Origin: Streptomyces thermolilacinus SPC6
GTDB taxonomy: Bacteria; Actinomycetota; Actinomycetes; Streptomycetales; Streptomycetaceae
Reading direction: 5' to 3'
DNA: 64,000 nt
NCBI RefSeq assembly: GCF_000478605.2
Contig: NZ_ASHX02000001.1
Coordinates: 1,713,895-1,777,894, forward strand
Shown: positions 55,028-64,000 of the stretch, piece after piece
Layout: each line of letters opens with the position of its first letter
Position numbering within the stretch: position 1 is the stretch's first letter
The notes under the pieces: generated by a model
The model's database searches: none
Seen by the model: only the letters and a program-made list of their open reading frames with translations
What the model was told of the DNA's origin: nothing
Program-made: the position numbers and the translations under genes

Positions 55028-58000
55028 TCAGCGGGCGTCCGGCGGGGCGTCGAGCAGGCGGAGGCGGTGCGCCAGGGCGGCCGCCTCCGTACGGCTGGAG
55101 GCGCCCAGCTTCGTCAGGATGCGCGACACATGGACGCTCGCCGTCTTCGGTGAGATGAACAGCTCCTCGGCTATCGCCCGGTTCGTACGCCCCCGCGCCA
55201 GCAGCCGCAGCACGTCCCGCTCCCGGCCGGTCAGCCCGAAGGCGGGCTCCGGGGCGGGCGGCGCGGCGGGCTCGCCCGGGTCCAGCGACAGCCGGGCGCG
55301 GGCCGCCAGCAGTTCCGCGTCCTCCCGCAGGGCCCGCGCGCCCAGCCGGACGGCCACCGCGCGCGCCTCCCGCAGCGCCCCGGCCGCCGCCTCCCGGTCC
55401 CGGCCGCCCGTCAGCAGCGCGTCCGCCAGCCGGTACCGGGCGCGGGCCAGCTCGTACGGCCGCTGGACCCGCTCCAGGGCCGCCACCAGAGCCGCCCAGC
55501 GGCCCGGGTCGTCCCGGCCCTCGGCGCGGGCCAGCTCCGCCGCGACGAACTCCGCGTACGCCTCCCACAGCGGCACCGGCGCGGCGAGCCGCCGGGCCCC
55601 GTCCCGCACCGCCCGCACGGCCCGTTCCGCGTCCGGGTCACCCACGACGCCCCGCGGGTCGGCGGGCCGGGCGTCCGCCTCCGCGGTGGCCGCGGCGAGC
55701 AGCAGCGGCCAGGCGTACCGGTGTGTGCCCGCCGGGAAGCCGTCGGCCACCGCCGCGGCCAGCAGGTCCCGTACGTCCCGCATCCGCCCGCGCCCGGCGG
55801 CGACCGCCAGCTCCAGGCGGGTCAGCGGCAGCGTGAACTGGAGCATCGGCGCGTGGGCGCCCAGCAGTTCACGGGCGCGGGACGTGTGCGCGGACGCCGC
55901 GTCGGTCTCGCCGCGCAGCACGTGCAGCTGCGCCAGGCGCAGCAGGGCGAAGCCGCGCGGCTTGGAGGTGGCGGCGGCGAGGCGCAGCAGCCGGTGCGCG
56001 CCCCGCTCGGCCTCCTCCCACAGGCCGAGCGACAGCTGCGCCTCCGCGAGGTTGCCCAGCACCCAGGCCTCGTTGCCCAGCAGGCCGTGCTCGCGCGTGT
56101 AGACGATCCCGGCCTCGGCGACCTCGACCGCCTCGCGGGACATGCCGACGGACTCCAGGGTGGACGCCAGGTTGGTGTACGCGCGGCCCGCCTCCCCGGT
56201 CAGGCGCAGTTCCACGGTCCGCTCGCGCACCGCGCGCATCGCGGCGAGGCCGCCTTCGACGTCGCCCGCGTCGACCATGAGGCTGCCCAGGGTGAGCCGG
56301 GCGTTCAGCTCGACGGGTTCGGCGCCGACGAGGCGCGCGTACTCGACGGCCCGCTCGGCGGCGGCGAGGCTGTCGGGGCCCGGCGCGTGCAGCATGCCCC
56401 ATCCGGCGGCGACGGCGAGGACCTGGGCGTGCACCGCCGACGGCGGCAGGCCCCGCACCAGCTCCTGGGCGGTCGCCAGCTCGGCCCAGCCGTCGCCGCG
56501 CCCCAGGTTGGTGACGAGCCGGGACCGCTCGGTCCAGAACCAGGCGGCCCGCAGCGGGTCGTCGCCGTCCGCGAGGAGCCGCAGCGCCCGTTTGACGATG
56601 GTCAGCGCCCGCTCGCGGTCGCCGCATTGGCGGGCGGCCACGGCGGCCTCCGCTAGGAGGTCCAGGTAGCGCAGCGGGGTCGTGTCCGCGTCGCAGCCGC
56701 ACGCCGGGTACGCCTCTGCCTGGTCGATGGGGCGCACCGTGTCCCGTACGTCGCGGGGCACGTCGTCCCACAGCTCCATGGCCCGCTCCAGGAGCCGCAG
56801 CCGTTCGGCGTGGGCGTGGCGGCGGCGGGCCTCCGCGGCGGCCCGCAGGACGACGGGGAGGGCCTTCGCCGCGTCGTGCGCGTGGTACCAGTACCCGGCG
56901 AGCCGCGTGGTGCGCTCGTCGGCCCGTACGAGGGTGGGGTCGGCCTCCAGGGCCCGGGCGTAGCGGCGGTTGATGCGGGAGCGCTCGCCGGGCAGCAGGT
57001 CGTCGCTGACGGCCTCGCGGACCAGCGAGTGGCGGAAGCGGTAGCCGTCGCCGTCGGGCACGGCGAGGAGGATGTTCGCGCCGACGGCGGCCCGCAGCGC
57101 GGCGATGAGGTCGTCCTCGGGGAGCCCGGCGACGGCGGCGAGCAGCGCGTACTCGACGGTGGAGCCGCCCTCGGCGACGATCCGCGCGACGTTCTGGGCG
57201 TCGTCGGGGAGCCGTTCGACGCGGACGAGGAGCAGCTCGCGCAGGGAGTCGCTGAGGCCGCCCGGGGCACAGCCCTGCTCGTGGCTGACCACCAGTTCCT
57301 CGACGAAGAAGGCGTTGCCGTCGGAGCGGCGGAAGATCTCGTCCACGAGCGCCGGATCGGGTTCGGCGGCGAGGATGCCGGTGAGCTGCCGGTGGACCTC
57401 CGCGCGCGTGAAGCGGGGCAGTTCGACGCGGCGTACGCTGCGCAGCCGGTCGATCTCGGCCAGCAGGGGGCGCAGGGGGTGGCGGCGGTGGATGTCGTCG
57501 GAGCGGTACGTGGCGAGGACGGCGAGGCGCCCGCCCGCGAGGGTGCGCAGCAGGTACGCGAGCAGGTGCCGGGTGGAGGTGTCCGCCCAGTGCAGGTCCT
57601 CCAGCACGAGGACGACGGTGTGGTCGGCGGCGACGCGTTCCAGGAGGCGTACGGCCAGCTCGAAGAGGCGGGCGGTGCTGTCGTCGGCGTGCGGCTCGGG
57701 GTGGCCCTGCGGGTCGCCCAGCTCGGGCAGGAGCCGGGCCAGTTCGCCCTCCTGGCCTTCGGCCGCGGCGGCGAACGCGTCGGGCAGGGCGCGGCGCAGG
57801 GCGCGCAGGGCGGTGGCGAACGGCGCGAAGGGCAGCCCGTCGGCGCCGATCTCGACGCAGCCCCCGACGGCGACGGCGGCACCGCGGCGGCGCGCCTCGC
57901 CGAGGAACTCCTCGACGAGGCGGGTCTTGCCGACGCCCGCCTCGCCCGCGACGAGCAGCGCGCGCGGCTCGCCCTCGACGGCGCGGGACAGGGCGTCGGT

Positions 58001-58060
58001 GAGCGCGGTGAGTTCGGCGGTCCGGCCGACGAACACGGGGCTGAGCGACGTGATCTCCAC
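55028..58060 (-). CDS. Large LuxR-family regulator with AAA ATPase domain
   Basis: A 1,010-residue LAL-type regulator. The N-terminal ATPase domain has Walker A GEAGVGKTR near residue 42 and a Walker B region in VVLVLEDLHWADTSTRHLL. A long middle part of helical TPR-like repeats (about 380-920) follows. The C-terminal LuxR HTH is LTGRERDVLRLLARGRTNRAIAEELFISPKTASVHVSRILTKLG. The GTG at 58060 gives the common MEITSLSPVFVGRTAEL start; an ATG at 58090 is the alternative. Such proteins respond to small ligands or ATP and often act locally, but no obvious target gene can be named. Confidence 0.9.
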   Translation of the reverse strand: MEITSLSPVFVGRTAELTALTDALSRAVEGEPRALLVAGEAGVGKTRLVEEFLGEARRRGAAVAVGGCVEIGADGLPFAPFATALRALRRALPDAFAAAAEGQEGELARLLPELGDPQGHPEPHADDSTARLFELAVRLLERVAADHTVVLVLEDLHWADTSTRHLLAYLLRTLAGGRLAVLATYRSDDIHRRHPLRPLLAEIDRLRSVRRVELPRFTRAEVHRQLTGILAAEPDPALVDEIFRRSDGNAFFVEELVVSHEQGCAPGGLSDSLRELLLVRVERLPDDAQNVARIVAEGGSTVEYALLAAVAGLPEDDLIAALRAAVGANILLAVPDGDGYRFRHSLVREAVSDDLLPGERSRINRRYARALEADPTLVRADERTTRLAGYWYHAHDAAKALPVVLRAAAEARRRHAHAERLRLLERAMELWDDVPRDVRDTVRPIDQAEAYPACGCDADTTPLRYLDLLAEAAVAARQCGDRERALTIVKRALRLLADGDDPLRAAWFWTERSRLVTNLGRGDGWAELATAQELVRGLPPSAVHAQVLAVAAGWGMLHAPGPDSLAAAERAVEYARLVGAEPVELNARLTLGSLMVDAGDVEGGLAAMRAVRERTVELRLTGEAGRAYTNLASTLESVGMSREAVEVAEAGIVYTREHGLLGNEAWVLGNLAEAQLSLGLWEEAERGAHRLLRLAAATSKPRGFALLRLAQLHVLRGETDAASAHTSRARELLGAHAPMLQFTLPLTRLELAVAAGRGRMRDVRDLLAAAVADGFPAGTHRYAWPLLLAAATAEADARPADPRGVVGDPDAERAVRAVRDGARRLAAPVPLWEAYAEFVAAELARAEGRDDPGRWAALVAALERVQRPYELARARYRLADALLTGGRDREAAAGALREARAVAVRLGARALREDAELLAARARLSLDPGEPAAPPAPEPAFGLTGRERDVLRLLARGRTNRAIAEELFISPKTASVHVSRILTKLGASSRTEAAALAHRLRLLDAPPDAR

Positions 58061-58104
58061 GCCGCCGAGGATCGCACAGGCGTACGCCATCGGGGCGGCG
58101 GCCC

Positions 58105-58299
58105 TCAGGCGGCGCGTGCGAAGCGGCGGCGCTCGTCGCTCACCCGCCCTTCGGGTGCGTCCCCGCCGGAGCGGCGCGCGGCGCGGCCGGTCCGCCGGGC
58201 GGCGCGGGCCCGGCGGGCCAGGCGCTCGGCGTCGGCCTCCCGGACGAGCCGGGCGTGACGGTCGGCGTGGTGGGCGGCGAGGGTGTCGTACGGGAACAT
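58105..58299 (-). CDS. Small Arg-rich protein, 64 residues
   Basis: A 64-residue basic helical protein beginning MFPYDTLAAHHADRHARLVR. It is followed by alternating Ala and Arg (EADAERLARRARAARRTGRAARR). The ATG at 58299 has a GGGAGA ribosome site. Short proteins of this type are common beside regulators in Streptomyces and have no assigned role. It lies 45 bases upstream of the LuxR gene on the same strand and may be in its transcript. Confidence 0.6.
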   Translation of the reverse strand: MFPYDTLAAHHADRHARLVREADAERLARRARAARRTGRAARRSGGDAPEGRVSDERRRFARAA

Positions 58300-58453
58300 C
58301 GCGGTCTCCCTGGAGGGTCGGGGCCCGGTCGTTCCGGGCTGCCCCGACTCTCCTCCCGCAGACGGTGCCCGCACATCGGGAGAGTGCCGCATCCTCGCGG
58401 CCCGCGTCGCCTTACGCCGGGCCCCGGAGCGTCTTACGCGTGCCGGGGGCGCC

Positions 58454-59026
58454 TTACGCGCCGCCCTCGCCCGCGCGCAGGGCGTGCCACTCGGGGGCGA
58501 GGACGGACCACACCTCGATGTCGAGGCGGGCGCCCCGGTGGGGGTGGTGCTCGCGCAGCACGCCCTCCTTGGTCATGCCGAGCCGCCGGGCCACGTTGAC
58601 GCTGGCCGTGTTGGGCGACGCGACGCGCCACTCGACGCGGTGGACGCCCCGTACGTCGACGGCCCAGTCGATGATCACGCGGGCGGCCCGGGTCACCAGG
58701 CCGCGCCCGACGGCGGCCGGTTCCAGCCAGCAGCCAACCTCGCAGGAGCCAGCGGCGACGTCCATGGTGGGGAACAGGACACCGCCGACGAGGGTGCCGT
58801 CCTGGCGGATGCCGAAGATGCGGCCCTTGTCGGCGGCGGCCTTGTCCGCGTACGACTGGAGGAAGGCCCGCGCGGCCGGCAGGTCCGGTGCGACCTCGGC
58901 GAGCGCGATGTACCGCCCTATGTACTCCCGGCCCCGGTCCAGGTGGGCCAGGTACTCCTCGGCCTGCCAGGGCTCCAGCGGGCCCAGCTCCGCCCCGTCG
59001 CCCAGGGACCGGCTGAAGACGCTCAT
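58454..59026 (-). CDS. GNAT acetyltransferase (RimJ/RimL-like)
   Basis: A 190-residue N-acetyltransferase of the RimJ/RimL type. DRGREYIGRYIALAEVAPDLPAARAFLQSYADKAA is the family N-terminal helix. The acetyl-CoA site is CEVGCWLEPAAVGRGLVTRAARVIIDWA. VEWRVASPNTASVNVARRLGMTKEGVLRE is the typical C-terminal half. The target may be a protein N-terminus or a small amine. The start is ATG at 59026 with GGGGGAG upstream. It begins 31 bases after the MMPL stop, so cotranscription is likely. Confidence 0.88.
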   Translation of the reverse strand: MSVFSRSLGDGAELGPLEPWQAEEYLAHLDRGREYIGRYIALAEVAPDLPAARAFLQSYADKAAADKGRIFGIRQDGTLVGGVLFPTMDVAAGSCEVGCWLEPAAVGRGLVTRAARVIIDWAVDVRGVHRVEWRVASPNTASVNVARRLGMTKEGVLREHHPHRGARLDIEVWSVLAPEWHALRAGEGGA

Positions 59027-59057
59027 GATGCTCCCCCTCCCCCGCCGCAGGGCGGGT

Positions 59058-61259
59058 CTACGGCACGAGCTCCCCTTCACCGCTCGCGCGCTGCTCCGGG
59101 ATCTTCGCATGGACCGGCTCGCGGCACTCCGGGGCCTCGATGCTGATGCGCGGCAGCAAGCGGTCGAGGGAGCGGGGCAGCCACCAGTTGGCGCCGCCCA
59201 GCAGATGCATGAGGGCGGGGACGAGCAGGGTACGCAGCACGAACGCGTCGAGGGCGACGGCCGCGGCGAGGCCGATGCCGAACATCGCGATGACCCGGTC
59301 GCCGGAGAGGACGAACGCCAGGAACACGGCGATCATGATGACGGCGGCGGAGTTGATCACGCGGCTGGTCTCGGCGAGCCCGACCCGCACCGCGCGCCGG
59401 TTGTCGCCGGTATCCAGCCACTCCTCGTACATCCGGCTCACCAGGAACACCTGGTAGTCCATGGACAGGCCGAAGAGCACGGAGACGGCTATCACCGGCA
59501 GGAACGGCTCGATGGGCCCGGCGCGGCCGAGGCCGAGCAGCTCGCTGCCCCAGCCCCACTGGAAGACGGCCACGACGATCCCGAAGGCGGACGCGACGGC
59601 GGCGACGTTCATCGCCGCGGCCTTCAGCGGGATGCCGATGGACCGGAACGCGAGCAGGAGCAGCAGGCAGCCGAGCGTGATCACGACACCGACGAACAGC
59701 GGCAGCTTGCCGATGATGACCTGCGCGAAGTCGTCGTACCCGGCGGTGATGCCGCCCACGTGGACGTCGAGGGAGGTGCCGCTCTCGGCGGCGGGCAGCA
59801 CGTCGGCGCGCAGCCGCTCGACCAGGTCGCTGGTCCGCTGCGACTGGGGCGCGGAATCCGGTACGACGGTGACGACGGCGGTGTTGCCGCCGCCGCTGTA
59901 CGTGACGGGGCCGACCGACTCGACGCCGGGCGTGGCGCCGATCTGGGCGGGCAGCCGGTCCATGGCGAGCCGGTCGCCGGCGCCGCCGAGTTCGGCGACG
60001 AGGGTGAGCGGGCCGTTGACGCCGGGGCCGAAGCCGTCGGCGAGCAGGTCGTACGCCTGCCGGGTGGTGGCCGTGGCCGGGTCGTTGCCCTGGTCGGAGG
60101 TGCCCAGGCGCAGGGAGAGCGTCGGCAGGGCGAGGACCAGCATCACGACGGCGGCGACGGCGCCCAGCTTCTTGGGGTGGCGCTCCACGAACGCCGACCA
60201 GCGGGCGGCGAACCCGGTCGGCAGCTCCGGCTCGGGGCCGTGCTCGGCGAGGCGGCGGCGCTCGCGGCGGGACAGGGCGCGCATGCCGATCAGGGACAGC
60301 AGGGCGGGCAGCAGCGTGACGGACGCGGCGACCGTCAGGACGACGGTGAGCGACGCGGCGATGGCGACGCCGTTGAGGAAGCCCAGCCGCAGGATGAGCA
60401 TGCCGAGCAGGGCGATGCAGACGGTCGCCCCGGCGAAGACGACGGCGCGGCCGGTGGTGGCGACGGCGTTCTGCGCGGCCTCGGTGACGCCGAGGCCGCG
60501 TTTGAGGCCCTTGCGGTGGCGGGTGACGATGAACAGCGCGTAGTCGATGCCGACGCCGAGGCCGATGAGCAGGCCCAGCATCGGCGCGAAGTCCGCCACG
60601 GTCATGACGTGGCCGAGCAGGGCGATCCCCGAGTAGGCGGTGCCGACGCTGACGAGGGCCGTGACGATGGGCAGGACGCTGGCCGCGAGGGAGCCGAACG
60701 CGAGGAACAGCACGACGGCCGCGACGGCGACGCCGACCATCTCGGCGGTGTGGGAGCCGCCGCCCTGGGTGAGGGAGGCGACGGTGCCGCCGACCTCGAC
60801 CTGGAGGCCGTCGCCGGAGGCGGCACGGGCGGTGTCCACCAGGGCGCGGGCCTGCGACTGGGGGATGTCGTCGGCGAGGCGGTCGAAGGTGACGGTGGCG
60901 TAGCCGGTGCGGCCGTCGTCGCTGATCTGCGCGGGGCCGGACGGCGGGGTGACGGCGGCGACGCCGGGCAGCTCCTCGACCTCGTCGAGCATGGCGGTGA
61001 TCCGGCCCTGAACGGCCTCGCCGCGTACGTCTCCGTGCTCGCTGTGCCAGACGATGGTGCCGCTGTCGCCGCTCCGGCCGGGGAACGCCTCCTGGAGCAC
61101 GGCCGTCGCGCGGCCGGACTCGGTGCCGGGGACCTCGTAGTCGTTGGAGTACGCGGAACCGGCCACCCCGGCGGCCACCGTGACGCCGCACAGGGCGGCG
61201 AGCCAGAGCAGGACGGTGACGAGTCGGTGGCGCACACACCACCGGGCGATGGCTGCCAA
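59058..61259 (-). CDS. MMPL family membrane transporter
   Basis: A 733-residue RND-type transporter of the MmpL/actinorhodin ActII-3 group with 12 predicted membrane helices in two halves. Each half has the large extracytoplasmic loop. The first helix follows RWCVRHRLVTVLLWLAALCGVTVA. Proton-relay type motifs include GLGVGIDYALFIVTRHRKGLKRG in the first half and FGLSMDYQVFLVSRMYEEW in the second. The TTG start at 61259 has AGGGAG at 8 bases; in-frame codons upstream encode a Pro-rich stretch and are not family-like. It probably exports a lipid or secondary metabolite. Confidence 0.9.
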   Translation of the reverse strand: MAAIARWCVRHRLVTVLLWLAALCGVTVAAGVAGSAYSNDYEVPGTESGRATAVLQEAFPGRSGDSGTIVWHSEHGDVRGEAVQGRITAMLDEVEELPGVAAVTPPSGPAQISDDGRTGYATVTFDRLADDIPQSQARALVDTARAASGDGLQVEVGGTVASLTQGGGSHTAEMVGVAVAAVVLFLAFGSLAASVLPIVTALVSVGTAYSGIALLGHVMTVADFAPMLGLLIGLGVGIDYALFIVTRHRKGLKRGLGVTEAAQNAVATTGRAVVFAGATVCIALLGMLILRLGFLNGVAIAASLTVVLTVAASVTLLPALLSLIGMRALSRRERRRLAEHGPEPELPTGFAARWSAFVERHPKKLGAVAAVVMLVLALPTLSLRLGTSDQGNDPATATTRQAYDLLADGFGPGVNGPLTLVAELGGAGDRLAMDRLPAQIGATPGVESVGPVTYSGGGNTAVVTVVPDSAPQSQRTSDLVERLRADVLPAAESGTSLDVHVGGITAGYDDFAQVIIGKLPLFVGVVITLGCLLLLLAFRSIGIPLKAAAMNVAAVASAFGIVVAVFQWGWGSELLGLGRAGPIEPFLPVIAVSVLFGLSMDYQVFLVSRMYEEWLDTGDNRRAVRVGLAETSRVINSAAVIMIAVFLAFVLSGDRVIAMFGIGLAAAVALDAFVLRTLLVPALMHLLGGANWWLPRSLDRLLPRISIEAPECREPVHAKIPEQRASGEGELVP

Positions 61260-61482
61260 GGGCTTCGCTCCCTGATCGGGGGGTCCTGGTCCCGGCTCCG
61301 GGACTCCCGGAGGGACACATGACCGTATCGGGGACAACTCTGACAGCGAAAAGAGATCGTTTGCCCCTTTCGTGGGCTTACTCACAGCGCGTGGAGCAGG
61401 CCCGGATGCGGGCTGGCACGACGGCACCCGGCGGGGCGCGGGCCTGGGACGCAGGCCGCACAGCGAGCGAGCGGCGGTGGTG

Positions 61483-61540
61483 GGCAGCCGGGCGGGCGCC
61501 GGCCCAGCGGCGGCGGGTGGACGGCAGCCGGGCGGGCGCC
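61483..61540 (+). repeat. 18-bp direct repeat, period 40
   Basis: GGCAGCCGGGCGGGCGCC occurs at 61483-61500 and again at 61523-61540 within the low-complexity region. Its purpose is unknown, and it may simply be local slippage. Confidence 0.7.
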
Positions 61541-62147
61541 GAGTGGCACGGGCGGGGTTCACCGCAGGAGGGCGCGGGCAGCGCGAAGGACGCGGAGCAG
61601 CAGCGGGCGCGGGATCCGCGTGGATGCCCGGGGCGGGCGCCGGGAGGGACGGGGCACAGGGCGGCGGGCGCGAGCGGGGGTGGCGGGCGGCGAGCGGCGG
61701 ACGGGGCGGAGGTGGCGCGCGGGTGACGGGGAGATCCCGGGGCAGCAGCGGAGCGGCACGAACAGCGCGGGCTGCTCAGCGCGGGCGCGGAATGCCGGGC
61801 AGGTGCGGGCACAGCGGCGGGCGGTGGGCACCGGGCGCGATGCGGGGCAGGGGCGGGCCGAGTCGGCGCGGGGCCAGAGGCGGCGGAGTGCCCAAGGAGG
61901 CGAGCGCAACGGCTGCGGGGGCGCGAGTGGCGCGGGCCCTCAAGGCAGGTGGTGCGCCGGGGCCCGAAGGTGCGGGGCAGGGCGGGCGGGTGGAGGGCAA
62001 CCGAGCGGGAGGCGCGAGGAGGCGCGGGGCAGGCGGCAGGCGGCAGGCGGCAGGCGGGCGTACGAACGTGCAGGGGCGTACGGGGCGGCGGACGGCCACG
62101 CGGGCGGCACGCGGCGTACCGGAGCGGGAGGGGCGTGCGGGAGTGCG

Positions 62148-62182
62148 GAGGGCGGCGCACCGGCTTGCGGTGCGCCGCCCTC
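62148..62182 (-). terminator. gatB terminator
   Basis: A perfect 15-bp stem (62148-62162 with 62168-62182) with a 5-base loop, 40 bases after the gatB stop. Confidence 0.8.
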
Positions 62183-62222
62183 GTACAGCAGCGGGTCGGA
62201 CAGGGACGTCCGGCCCCCGGGC

Positions 62223-63737
62223 TCAGCCCTCGGTGACGCCGAGCTTCTCCAGGATCAGCTCCCGAACCCGGGCCGCGTCGGCCTGGCCGCGCGTGGCCTT
62301 CATGACCGCGCCGACCAGCGCGCCCGCCGCGGCGACCTTGCCGCCTCGAATCTTGTCGGCGATGGCCGCGTTGGCCGCGATGGCCTCGTCCACGGCCGCG
62401 CCCAGGGCACCCTCGTCGGAGACGACCTTCAGGCCGCGCTTCTCCACGACGGTGTCCGGGTCGCCCTCGCCCGCGAGAACGCCCTCGATGACCTGGCGGG
62501 CCAGCTTGTCGTTGAGGTCGCCGGAGGTCACCAGCTCCGTCACCCGGGCGACCTGCGCCGGGGTGATGGCCAGCTCGTCCAGGGACGTGCCGGTCTCGTT
62601 GGCGTGCCGGGACAGCTCGCCCATCCACCACTTGCGGGCCTGGTCGGCCGGGGCGCCCGCGTCGATCGTGGCGACGATCAGGTCGAGCGCGCCCGCGTTG
62701 AGGATGGCCTGCATGTCCAGCGCGGAGACGCCCCACTCCTCGCGCAGCCGGTTGCGGCGCACGCGCGGCAGCTCGGGCAGCCCGGCGCGGATCTCCTCCA
62801 CCCACTCGCGGGACGGGGCGACGGGCACGAGGTCGGGCTCGGGGAAGTAGCGGTAGTCCTCCGCCTCCTCCTTGACCCGGCCGGACGTGGTGGAGCCGTC
62901 GTCCTCGTGGAAGTGACGGGTCTCCTGCACGATCGTGCCGCCGCCGATGAGGACCGCGGCGTGCCGCTGGACCTCGTAGCGGACGGCCCGCTCGACGGAC
63001 CGGAGCGAGTTGACGTTCTTCGTCTCGCTGCGGGTGCCGAACTTCTCCGTGCCGATGGGGCGCAGCGACAGGTTGACGTCGCAGCGCATCTGGCCCATCT
63101 CCATGCGCGCCTCGGAGACGCCAAGGGCGCGGATGAGGGCGCGCAGCTCGGCGACGTACGCCTTGGCGACCTCGGGGGCGCGGTCACCGGCGCCGACGAT
63201 CGGCTTGGTGACGATCTCGATCAGCGGGATGCCCGCGCGGTTGTAGTCGAGCAGCGAGTGGGACGCGCCGTGGATGCGGCCGGTGGCGCCGCCGACGTGC
63301 GTCGACTTGCCCGTGTCCTCCTCCATGTGGGCGCGCTCGATCTCCACGCGGAAGACCTCGCCGTCCTCCAGCTGGACGTCCAGGTAGCCGTTGAAGGCGA
63401 TCGGCTCGTCGTACTGGGAGGTCTGGAAGTTCTTCGGCATGTCCGGATAGAAGTAGTTCTTCCGGGCGAAGCGGCACCACTCGGCGATCTCGCAGTTCAG
63501 CGCGAGGCCGATCTTGATCGCGGACTCGACGCCGGTCGCGTTGACGACGGGCAGCGCGCCGGGCATGCCGAGGCAGACCGGGCAGGTCTGGGTGTTCGGT
63601 TCGGCGCCCAGCTCGGTGGAGCAGCCGCAGAACATCTTTGTCTTGGTGCCGAGTTCGACGTGCACCTCCAGGCCCATGACGGGCTCGAAGGTGGCGAGGG
63701 CGTCCTCGTACGACACCAGGTCAGTCGTGACGGTCAC
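62223..63737 (-). CDS. gatB: Asp/Glu-tRNA amidotransferase subunit B
   Basis: A 504-residue kinase/tRNA-binding subunit of GatCAB, which converts Glu-tRNA(Gln) and Asp-tRNA(Asn) to the amidated forms. [25 protein letters not shown] and [16 protein letters not shown] supply the zinc cysteines. [24 protein letters not shown] and [10 protein letters not shown] line the phosphorylation site. The C-terminal YqeY-like tail domain (about 400-504) binds tRNA. gatA and gatC should lie beyond the right edge. Confidence 0.97.
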   Translation of the reverse strand: MTVTTDLVSYEDALATFEPVMGLEVHVELGTKTKMFCGCSTELGAEPNTQTCPVCLGMPGALPVVNATGVESAIKIGLALNCEIAEWCRFARKNYFYPDMPKNFQTSQYDEPIAFNGYLDVQLEDGEVFRVEIERAHMEEDTGKSTHVGGATGRIHGASHSLLDYNRAGIPLIEIVTKPIVGAGDRAPEVAKAYVAELRALIRALGVSEARMEMGQMRCDVNLSLRPIGTEKFGTRSETKNVNSLRSVERAVRYEVQRHAAVLIGGGTIVQETRHFHEDDGSTTSGRVKEEAEDYRYFPEPDLVPVAPSREWVEEIRAGLPELPRVRRNRLREEWGVSALDMQAILNAGALDLIVATIDAGAPADQARKWWMGELSRHANETGTSLDELAITPAQVARVTELVTSGDLNDKLARQVIEGVLAGEGDPDTVVEKRGLKVVSDEGALGAAVDEAIAANAAIADKIRGGKVAAAGALVGAVMKATRGQADAARVRELILEKLGVTEG

Positions 63738-63754
63738 GGTGAAAACAATCCCTC

Positions 63755-63994
63755 TCAGCCGAACAGGACGTCGTCGTCACCGACGCGCTTCAGCTCGCGC
63801 ACCAGGATGGCGAGTCCGGTCGCGATGGCGGCGGCGGACACGACGGCGTCCAGCAGCAGAAGCGTGTCGCTCTCGGTGCGGGCCTTGCGGGCCTGCTTGA
63901 TCACGCTCAGCGCGCCGAACGCGGTGGTGCCGATCGACAGGTACGTACCGGCCCTCGACTTCTTGAAGCCCTTGGCCTTGGTCAGTGCGCTCAC
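63755..63994 (-). CDS. Small membrane protein, 79 residues
   Basis: A 79-residue protein with a basic N-terminus ([15 protein letters not shown]) and two hydrophobic stretches ([16 protein letters not shown] and [21 protein letters not shown]), consistent with a small two-helix membrane protein. It lies 17 bases upstream of gatB on the same strand, probably in the gat operon. The start is GTG at 63994, 6 bases from the window edge, so its ribosome site cannot be judged. The function is unknown. Confidence 0.7.
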   Translation of the reverse strand: MSALTKAKGFKKSRAGTYLSIGTTAFGALSVIKQARKARTESDTLLLLDAVVSAAAIATGLAILVRELKRVGDDDVLFG

Positions 63995-64000
63995 AGCGAC

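Larger units (their letters stand above)
61260..62222. other. 963-bp GC-extreme region without a recognisable gene
   Basis: Between the MMPL start and the gatB stop. The plus strand is strongly G-rich and full of short GGCGGGC and GGCAGGC units. Long open frames exist on both strands only because stop codons are rare in such sequence; none has a ribosome site, a family pattern or normal amino-acid use. An 18-bp direct repeat lies at 61483-61500 and 61523-61540, and a triple GGCAGGC run lies near 62031-62057. Confidence 0.65.

Noticed and set aside
61319..62850. Long open frames on both strands in the gatB-MMPL spacer
   Set aside because: Their translations are Ala/Arg/Gly or Pro/Arg-rich with no ribosome site or family motif, as expected when stop codons are rare in very GC-rich DNA.

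Overview
The DNA is very GC-rich and uses GC-ending codons. The gene content is typical of Streptomyces: a conservon GTPase, acyl-CoA carboxylase beta/epsilon subunits, the ilvB leader peptide with Ile-Leu-Val-Leu codons, a streptogrisin protease, a GGDEF/EAL protein, fused UreAB, and gatB. From memory, the housekeeping gene order resembles the SCO5500-SCO5541 part of the S. coelicolor chromosome, read in reverse. I could not run an alignment.

Layout. 1-542: 3' end of a CvnD-type GTPase. 537-10392: a perfect head-to-tail duplication of a 4,928-bp unit holding accE, accB, a Tat-exported polysaccharide lyase and the start of yceI. Only the second yceI (10254-10868) is whole. 10963-18594: a 5'-truncated and damaged Rhs/YD-repeat polymorphic toxin gene with three LamG segments, a 20-C tract, a nuclease tip and a SUKH immunity gene. 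18608-30657: a membrane protein, cimA (with a candidate attenuator), a TetR regulator, agmatine deiminase, ureAB and ureC, ilvE, leuB, a 44-residue protein missed by ordinary ORF length cut-offs, and an AAC(2')-like acetyltransferase. 30698-36191: a streptogrisin-type protease and proline catabolism (P5C dehydrogenase, proline dehydrogenase) with a divergent PucR-type regulator. 36211-42453: a Fur/Zur-like box followed by a five-gene overlapping operon for a lipoprotein, a fused double permease, two ATPases and an MFS transporter. 42535-48250: serA, ilvC, ilvN and ilvB with the ilvB attenuator. 48198-51083: a membrane GGDEF protein with a degenerate EAL domain. 51520-64000: 2-hydroxyacid dehydrogenase, aldo/keto reductase, sugar dehydrogenase lipoprotein, a large LuxR ATPase, two small proteins, a GNAT, an MMPL transporter and gatB.

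How the genes fit together. cimA, ilvB, ilvN, ilvC, ilvE and leuB form a branched-chain amino acid block, and serA supplies serine. Two of these units appear to be controlled by attenuation. Proline dehydrogenase and P5C dehydrogenase convert proline to glutamate, with the PucR-type gene divergent. Agmatine deiminase and the urease-like pair form a nitrogen unit next to a TetR regulator, and a perfect palindrome lies before ureAB.

The most unusual parts are the exact tandem duplication, the Rhs toxin/immunity locus with several homopolymer lesions, and the opine- or nickel-type transport operon behind a Fur-family box. The first two could partly be assembly or sequencing artefacts. I saw no tRNA, rRNA, CRISPR array, transposase or integrase.
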